Below, piece after piece: positions 32,144 to 35,867 of a DNA stretch of 35,867 nucleotides. Both the position numbers and the translations under genes were made by a program. The notes under the pieces were generated by a model. It saw only the letters and a list, made by a program, of their open reading frames with translations. It made no database searches and had not been told where the DNA came from. Source of the stretch: Paenibacillus lutrae (GTDB lineage: Bacteria; Bacillota; Bacilli; Paenibacillales; NBRC-103111); contig NZ_RHLK01000024.1 of the NCBI RefSeq assembly GCF_009757775.1, positions 1,658 to 37,524 of the forward strand, in the 5' to 3' direction. Within the stretch, counting starts at the first letter, position 1. Every line of letters starts with the position of its first letter.

Positions 32144-33460
32144 ATGAAGTTTACCGATCAAATAGATGCAGGCGCATTCGACAATTTTGTATTGAATTCG
32201 TATTCGGCGCATTTTATGCAGACCACCGCCTGGGCGGAGCTGAAACGTGCTTCGGGCTGGCAGATGCGAAGAGTGGGCGTCATGAACGGCGATAGAATTG
32301 TGGGGGCGTCGCTGGTGCTGCTGCGGTCGATCCCGAAGACCCGCTATAGCATCGGCTACGCACCCCGCGGTTATCTCCTCGATTACAACGATGCTGGGGT
32401 TGTGGAGACAATGACCCGGGGAATTCGTGACTGGGCCCGCAAGCAGCGGATCGTATTCCTGATCTTGGATCCCGAGCTTGCCGTAGCTGTGCGTGACAAT
32501 CAACAAGCAGACATTGAGCTTGGAGGAAAGCCGGGTCAAGCTGTAGAACGGATGAAGAAGCTGGGCTATCTTCATAACGGGGAAGAACTTGATTTTAACG
32601 GCGTTCAGCCCCGGTTTACTTTTCAACTGCCGCTGGAGCATGAAGAATCGGTTCTTATGGACGGTTTTCACCGCAAAACCTTATACAATATCCGGCTGGC
32701 TGCCCGCAAAGGGGTAGAGATCGTTAAAGGCACAGAGGCTGATATCGGCACCTTTGCCCGGATTATGGCGGTGACGGGGAAAAGAGACGGTTTCGTTACC
32801 CGGGATGCCGACTATTTCAAGCGCTTGTACAGGGAACTGCATCCAGCCGGATTAGCTGAACTTTATGTAGCCAAGATCAACCCGTCACGGGCAATTGAAC
32901 ATCTGAAGAAGGGGCTTGAGCAGGTCAGGCAGGAAGCTGGAAACCTGGAGAAACGGCTCGCGAAAGATGCGGAGAATCTTGTGGAAGAAGATAAATTTGT
33001 AGAAATATCCAGTAAATTGGAAGTTTACAAGAGCAGAATAGCCAAATATTCGCAATCGATTGCCGAGATGGAAGAAATGAAAGTTTCTCATCCGGAGGGG
33101 CTCATCGTGTCTGGAGCCATTGAGACGTTTGCCGGCACAACAGCCTGGTATGTATACGGCGCGAGCGACAACGTATTCCGCGACTATATGCCGAACTATT
33201 TGCTGCAATGGGAAATGATCCGTGAAGCCAAACGCAGAGGCTGTACGACATACGATTTCGGAGGTATTTCGGGGGATGTATCTCCGGACAATCCCCTTTG
33301 GGGGCTTTACGCATTCAAGAAGGGATTCGGGGGTCAATTCGTTGAGTTTGCAGGGGAATTCACGTATGTGTTCAACAAGCCGCTGTACAAGCTGTGGACA
33401 ACCGTGTTTCCTATGCTGCGCAGCGTCCGGAAGCGGCTGAGGAGCCTCCGCAGGAGTTAG
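32144..33460 (+). CDS. FemABX-family peptidoglycan bridge aminoacyltransferase
   Basis: A 438-residue protein whose ATG lies one base after the MurE stop, with AAGGAGG upstream. It has the Fem layout of two GNAT-like domains: FMQTTAWAELKRASGWQMRRVGV, RYSIGYAPRGYLLDY, then HRKTLYNIRLAARKGVEIVKG and TAWYVYGASDNVFRDYMPNYLLQWEMI, closing with YDFGGISGDVSPDNPLWGLYAFKKGFGG. Between ~250 and 330 lies a charged helical pair (LKKGLEQVRQEAGNLEKRLA, ISSKLEVYKSRIAKYSQSIA), matching the antiparallel coiled-coil arm of FemA-type enzymes. These transfer amino acids from charged tRNA to the third residue of the stem peptide on lipid II. Coupled to MurE, it suggests a modified or branched stem peptide. Confidence 0.9.
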   Translation: MKFTDQIDAGAFDNFVLNSYSAHFMQTTAWAELKRASGWQMRRVGVMNGDRIVGASLVLLRSIPKTRYSIGYAPRGYLLDYNDAGVVETMTRGIRDWARKQRIVFLILDPELAVAVRDNQQADIELGGKPGQAVERMKKLGYLHNGEELDFNGVQPRFTFQLPLEHEESVLMDGFHRKTLYNIRLAARKGVEIVKGTEADIGTFARIMAVTGKRDGFVTRDADYFKRLYRELHPAGLAELYVAKINPSRAIEHLKKGLEQVRQEAGNLEKRLAKDAENLVEEDKFVEISSKLEVYKSRIAKYSQSIAEMEEMKVSHPEGLIVSGAIETFAGTTAWYVYGASDNVFRDYMPNYLLQWEMIREAKRRGCTTYDFGGISGDVSPDNPLWGLYAFKKGFGGQFVEFAGEFTYVFNKPLYKLWTTVFPMLRSVRKRLRSLRRS

Positions 33461-33463
33461 AGA

Positions 33464-33508
33464 AAAAGCGCACAGACCCGGTATCCATCCGATACGTAGT
33501 CTGCACGT
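33464..33508 (-). terminator. Terminator between femX and coat genes
   Basis: GCACAGAC and GTCTGC arms enclose GTATC/GATAC. On the minus strand the hairpin ends in GCGCTTTTTCT, serving the leftward coat gene. It may also stop rightward transcription. Confidence 0.6.
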
Positions 33509-33537
33509 AAACTTCTTGTCCCCTCTTCAGTTAGCTG

Positions 33538-34200
33538 TTACGGGATATGAATGGTTTTTACATGGCTGGTGTGCATAAATAAATGTTTGCCATTGGCTGT
33601 GATGAGTTCGAGCATGTTGTTCTCAACCGCATTTAAACGTCCGATCTTATTGGAATCTTCACCGAGGTCGAACACGACCAATTCACCGATGAGCTTTTTG
33701 AGCTGTTGCTCGAACGTCCTGGATAACGTTGTTCCTGTCGGCTGGAGCGGGAAGCGGTCCTGGCTTAAATAATAAGGTGTTGTATTGGTTTCATAAGGGG
33801 TAATGGTTTTGACATGTTCAAGAGATACGTAAACCGTGCGGTATACCGGGGAGAAGAAAACGAAGAAATCATTCATGATGCTGGTGACATAACCATGGAC
33901 GGATTGCGTTCCCGAAATGTAGATTTCTGCAAAAATACCTTTAGCATTCATTAGAATTTTGCGGTAAGCGATATCCGAATGATCGAACGGCATTTCCGGT
34001 TTCACGGTAAGGTTGTTAGCCGGATCTTCGCTTAACGTCATATGCTGCAAATGGATCGTCGGGATGTAAATGAATTGTGCGCCATTATGAACGACGAGAA
34101 TATCATTCCCTACATCGATTAAACAGCCCCGGATGGGCAGTTTTTTGCCGGACAACCCAATATCTACGTATTTGCTTATAAAAGAGTGCAGCAGCTTCAC
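33538..34200 (-). CDS. DUF2642-like spore-coat protein with three repeats
   Basis: A 220-residue protein starting at GTG 34200, with AAGGAGGA six bases upstream. Three Sm-like strand repeats are visible: RGCLIDVGNDILVVH to FIYIPTIHLQHM (~24-54), HGYVTSIMNDFFVFF to YVSLEHVKTITPY (~102-138), and IGRLNAVENNMLELI to LFMHTSHVKTIHI (~187-218). Each has a G-x-L/V-x-x-x-x-x-D/N turn and a terminal [HV]-[VL]-[KQ] element. That is the DUF2642/CotB-type unit found in Bacillus and Paenibacillus coat proteins. No signal peptide is seen, as expected for coat proteins made in the mother cell. Function is inferred from the adjacent CotB-like gene. Confidence 0.65.
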   Translation of the reverse strand: MKLLHSFISKYVDIGLSGKKLPIRGCLIDVGNDILVVHNGAQFIYIPTIHLQHMTLSEDPANNLTVKPEMPFDHSDIAYRKILMNAKGIFAEIYISGTQSVHGYVTSIMNDFFVFFSPVYRTVYVSLEHVKTITPYETNTTPYYLSQDRFPLQPTGTTLSRTFEQQLKKLIGELVVFDLGEDSNKIGRLNAVENNMLELITANGKHLFMHTSHVKTIHIP

Positions 34201-34420
34201 CCTAAGTCCTCCTTTCAGTTCAAATGTTCAGATTGAAGGCTCGGTCTCTTTCCAACGTTACTTTCTTCATAGTTCTCTGCCTAACCTCGGGAAGCCGAAC
34301 GGTTTTAGCAGGGAGGGCGGCCGTTATTGTGCGGCCGCCATTGTAATTCGGATGGGATTGTGCGGTGGGGATTGGAATGCAGGTCGAGGAGGTTGATTGG
34401 CATCAATCAACGTTCATCCC
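34201..34420. other. Intergenic spacer with a perfect hairpin behind the CotB-like gene
   Basis: GTTGATTG-GCAT-CAATCAAC (34392-34411) lies ten bases beyond the CotB-like stop but lacks a T tract on the minus strand, so it may be a weak terminator or a 3'-stabilising hairpin. No gene is visible. Confidence 0.4.
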
Positions 34421-35107
34421 TTAGAAGAACATCCGGAAAATACTGTTGCTGTGTGCACCATGTGATTGATTCCCGCGGGTTTGGTTTCCGCGGGTTTGAT
34501 TTCCCCGAGTCTGGTTTCCTCTGGTCTGATTTCCGCGAGTTTGATTTCCCCGAGTCTGGTTTCCTCTGGTTTGATTTCCGCGAGTTTGATTTCCACGAGT
34601 TTGATTTCCGCGGGTCTGGTTGCCTTTGGATTGGTTCCCTTTGCTTTGGTTATTGTTGTTGCCTTTGCTTCCATCTTTTTTGTTGCCGCCGCTTTTATTG
34701 CCTGCGAGGCTGATGCTTTTAATGTGGAAAACCGAGATTCGGACGACTTCGTTCTTAACGACCAGCACAACATAGTCTTTTCTGACCTCAACAATGACAC
34801 CTTCGATTTTCTCAGGGCCGCCCCGGTTGATTTGTACAAATTTCTGATGAAACTTCTTAAGAAGATCATAGAAATCATAAGCGGATATGGATTTCGGATT
34901 CTCGGCATAAACGTTGCTGCTTCCACCTTCGGTCACGCTTTTGACATGAGAAGCGTTGATATATACGACTCCTTCATTGGTTTGTACAGTAAGGTAGTCA
35001 GAGTGCACGTGAATCAATTTACCTGTAATGGAATCCGGACCGCCCCGGTTTACTTTGACTTCTTCGCCAATCAACTTCGTAGCATATCCCAATTCGTTAG
35101 CAGACAT
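34421..35107 (-). CDS. cotB: CotB-like spore-coat protein with NQTRG repeat tail
   Basis: A 228-residue protein. Two CotB/DUF2642 units begin with the hallmark NRGGP: VKVNRGGPDSITGKLIHVHS to VVYINASHVKSV (~18-60) and VQINRGGPEKIEGVIVEV to VVRISVFHIKSI (~91-133). A basic linker (GNKSGGNKKDGSKGNNNN) leads to two NQSKG and ten NQTRG repeats, then a short hydrophobic end (SIFRMFF). In B. subtilis, CotB has the same first half and a Ser/Lys-rich repeat tail that is phosphorylated by CotH with the help of CotG. Here the tail is Asn/Gln/Thr/Arg/Gly. GAGGGG precedes the ATG. The divergent gene is CotG-like, strengthening the assignment. Confidence 0.75.
   Translation of the reverse strand: MSANELGYATKLIGEEVKVNRGGPDSITGKLIHVHSDYLTVQTNEGVVYINASHVKSVTEGGSSNVYAENPKSISAYDFYDLLKKFHQKFVQINRGGPEKIEGVIVEVRKDYVVLVVKNEVVRISVFHIKSISLAGNKSGGNKKDGSKGNNNNQSKGNQSKGNQTRGNQTRGNQTRGNQTRGNQTRGNQTRGNQTRGNQTRGNQTRGNQTRGNQSHGAHSNSIFRMFF
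34472..34651 (-). repeat. 15-bp coding repeat (10 NQTRG + 2 NQSKG) in the CotB-like gene
   Basis: Twelve in-frame 15-bp units lie in this interval. Units at 34502-34546 and 34547-34591 form a near-identical 45-bp block (three units with distinct codon choices), showing recent expansion by block duplication. Confidence 0.9.
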
Positions 35108-35419
35108 ATACGCTTTCCCCTCTCAATAATAAGTTTGTGGTTGACTCGTTTACGTATTTCTCATATAGAGACTTGGTGCCGGCAGCGCGAGATGATCCGC
35201 CTCCTTTCATTTGTCATTTCGCTCTATCTGTAATCTATTTATATGTGCCGTATATCAATTGGTACTGGTTGTCTATCTATTTATTATTGAATCCGCTTAT
35301 ACTCCCTGAGCAAAAGGTAACGGATAATCTCTCATTTGATGAAAGAGTAAACCTATGACTATACCGCTCTGAAAATAAAAGAATAGGATGTACTATCTTA
35401 ATAGAGGGAGGCAAATCAT
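35108..35419. promoter_or_regulatory. Divergent intergenic region of the coat genes
   Basis: This region of about 310 bp separates the CotB-like and CotG-like starts. On the plus strand TTGACT (35141-35146) and TATAGA (35164-35169) are 17 bp apart, a possible sigma-A promoter but 250 bp from the gene. I looked for sigma-K hexamers (AC, CATAnnnTA) near both starts and found none I trust. No other gene is visible. Confidence 0.3.
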
Positions 35420-35867
35420 ATGGAGCAATTCCCGGATTTGTTCGAAGAATGGTGGAAAGAGGAAGAGAAGAAAGCGCAGGCCGTTACAAGTAAAAGAAAA
35501 CACGGGTCGCACGGAACGAGAGGAGACCGCACCGGCGGTAACCGCACGCACGGAACAAGAGGAGACCGCACCGGCGGCGACCGTACGCACGGAACGAGAG
35601 GAGACCGCACCGGCGGTAACCGCACGCACGGAACGAGAGGAGACCGCACCGGCGGTAACCGTACGCACGGAACGAGAGGAGACCGCACCGGCGGCGACCG
35701 CACGCACGGAAAGAGAGGAGACCGCACCGGCGGTAACCGCACGCACGGAACGAGAGGAGACCGCACTGGCGGCAACCGCACGCACGGAACAAGAGGAGAC
35801 CGTACCTGCGGCGACCGCACGCACGGAACGAGTGATGAAACGATCCTGGTCAGTGTCATGCATGTGA
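35420..35867 (+). CDS. CotG-like 13-residue-repeat spore-coat protein (3' end outside window)
   Basis: The frame starts at ATG 35420 with GGGAGG eight bases upstream and is open at the right edge, giving at least 149 residues. An acidic, aromatic N-terminus (MEQFPDLFEEWWKEEEKK) leads to KRKHGS. Eight tandem 13-residue units HGTRGDRTGGNRT (N or D at position 11, single K and C variants) follow, then TSDETILVSVMHV, which looks like the start of a structured region. Repeats are Arg/Gly/Thr-rich, net basic and presumably disordered. B. subtilis CotG is also built of 13-residue basic repeats and is encoded near cotB and cotH. An overlapping frame (from 35388, Glu/Ala/Thr repeats) lacks a ribosome site and is a shadow. 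Assignment rests on repeat length, charge and position, not on sequence identity. Confidence 0.65.
   Translation, partial: MEQFPDLFEEWWKEEEKKAQAVTSKRKHGSHGTRGDRTGGNRTHGTRGDRTGGDRTHGTRGDRTGGNRTHGTRGDRTGGNRTHGTRGDRTGGDRTHGKRGDRTGGNRTHGTRGDRTGGNRTHGTRGDRTCGDRTHGTSDETILVSVMHV
35510..35821 (+). repeat. Eight tandem 39-bp coding repeats
   Basis: Exactly 8 x 39 bp, in frame, with few substitutions (mainly GGTAAC versus GGCGAC, AACGAG versus AACAAG). Because 39 is a multiple of three and the unit lacks stops in most frames, five of six frames remain open. Confidence 0.95.

Noticed and set aside
34472-34651. CRISPR-like regular array
   Set aside because: Units are 15 bp, contiguous, in frame and without spacers; they encode NQTRG.
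34327-35233. Long plus-strand frames across the CotB-like gene (Phe/Arg- and Ser/Leu-rich repeats)
   Set aside because: They are antisense translations of the 15-bp repeats and of the CotB-like domains, which carry the NRGGP hallmark on the minus strand.
35510-35821. CRISPR or non-coding satellite array
   Set aside because: There are no unique spacers, and the 39-bp units are in frame within a well-initiated gene.
35388-35867. Plus-strand frame encoding Glu/Ala/Thr 13-residue repeats and ending in a stop at the window edge
   Set aside because: It has no ribosome site at its ATG and a basic, non-protein-like N-terminus. The frame starting at 35420 has GGGAGG at proper spacing and continues past the window.
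1-35867. tRNA, rRNA, insertion sequence, integrase, attachment site or replication origin
   Set aside because: I saw no tRNA-like cloverleaf, rRNA segment, transposase or recombinase motif, terminal inverted repeats, or DnaA-box cluster.

Overview
The window looks like chromosome from a spore-forming Firmicute of the Paenibacillus type. The reasons are AGGAGG-type ribosome binding sites with many TTG and GTG starts, sigma-A hexamers, strong U-tailed terminators, CotB-like spore-coat genes, a meso-DAP type MurE, and a large 7TM-DISM hybrid kinase paired with an AfsR-like regulator. No species is claimed. By eye, most of the window is moderately GC-rich. The first 2 kb and several intergenic stretches are clearly AT-rich.

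Layout. (1) 1-1990: the 3' end of a polymorphic-toxin gene, its probable DUF1871 immunity gene, a self-regulated-looking XRE regulator, and a decayed stretch. (2) 1989-9600, minus strand: a secreted LAS-type peptidoglycan peptidase, then a six-gene Ugp-like operon (binding lipoprotein, two permeases, SGNH esterase, glycerophosphodiesterase, lipoprotein). The operon's promoter carries a CcpA-like site at the start of transcription. (3) 9779-13240: a short-chain dehydrogenase-fold protein lacking its catalytic Tyr and Lys behind an iterated operator, then divergent DUF4272 and SUFU-domain genes. (4) 13383-17680: a hybrid sensor kinase with two transmitter modules (HisKA and LytS types) around a receiver, followed by a receiver-BTAD regulator. 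(5) 17693-23543: a promoter plus terminator leader, then GNAT, TcyN-like ATPase, flavin monooxygenase, M20 deacylase, sarcosine-oxidase-like and DinB genes. These resemble the Bacillus ytm/yxe pathways that acetylate, oxidise and deacylate S-modified cysteines. (6) 23669-29996: two divergent sulfur-related operons. Leftward are an SsuC/SsuB-like permease and ATPase, a YtkA-like lipoprotein and a TlpA-like thioredoxin. Rightward are an unusual cysteine-containing binding lipoprotein, a small secreted protein, an OsmC-family protein and cysteine synthase. Each direction has its own promoter and an intrinsic terminator inside its leader. (7) 30156-33508: a small membrane protein and a murE-femX cell-wall pair. 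(8) 33538-35867: spore-coat genes, namely a triple-repeat DUF2642-like protein, a CotB-like protein with NQTRG repeats, and a divergent CotG-like gene of 13-residue repeats that runs off the right edge.

The most novel-looking items are the CotG-like repeat gene facing the CotB-like gene, and the divergent sulfur-import module with its cysteine-bearing binding protein and paired leader terminators. Assignments are from reading alone; no search was run.
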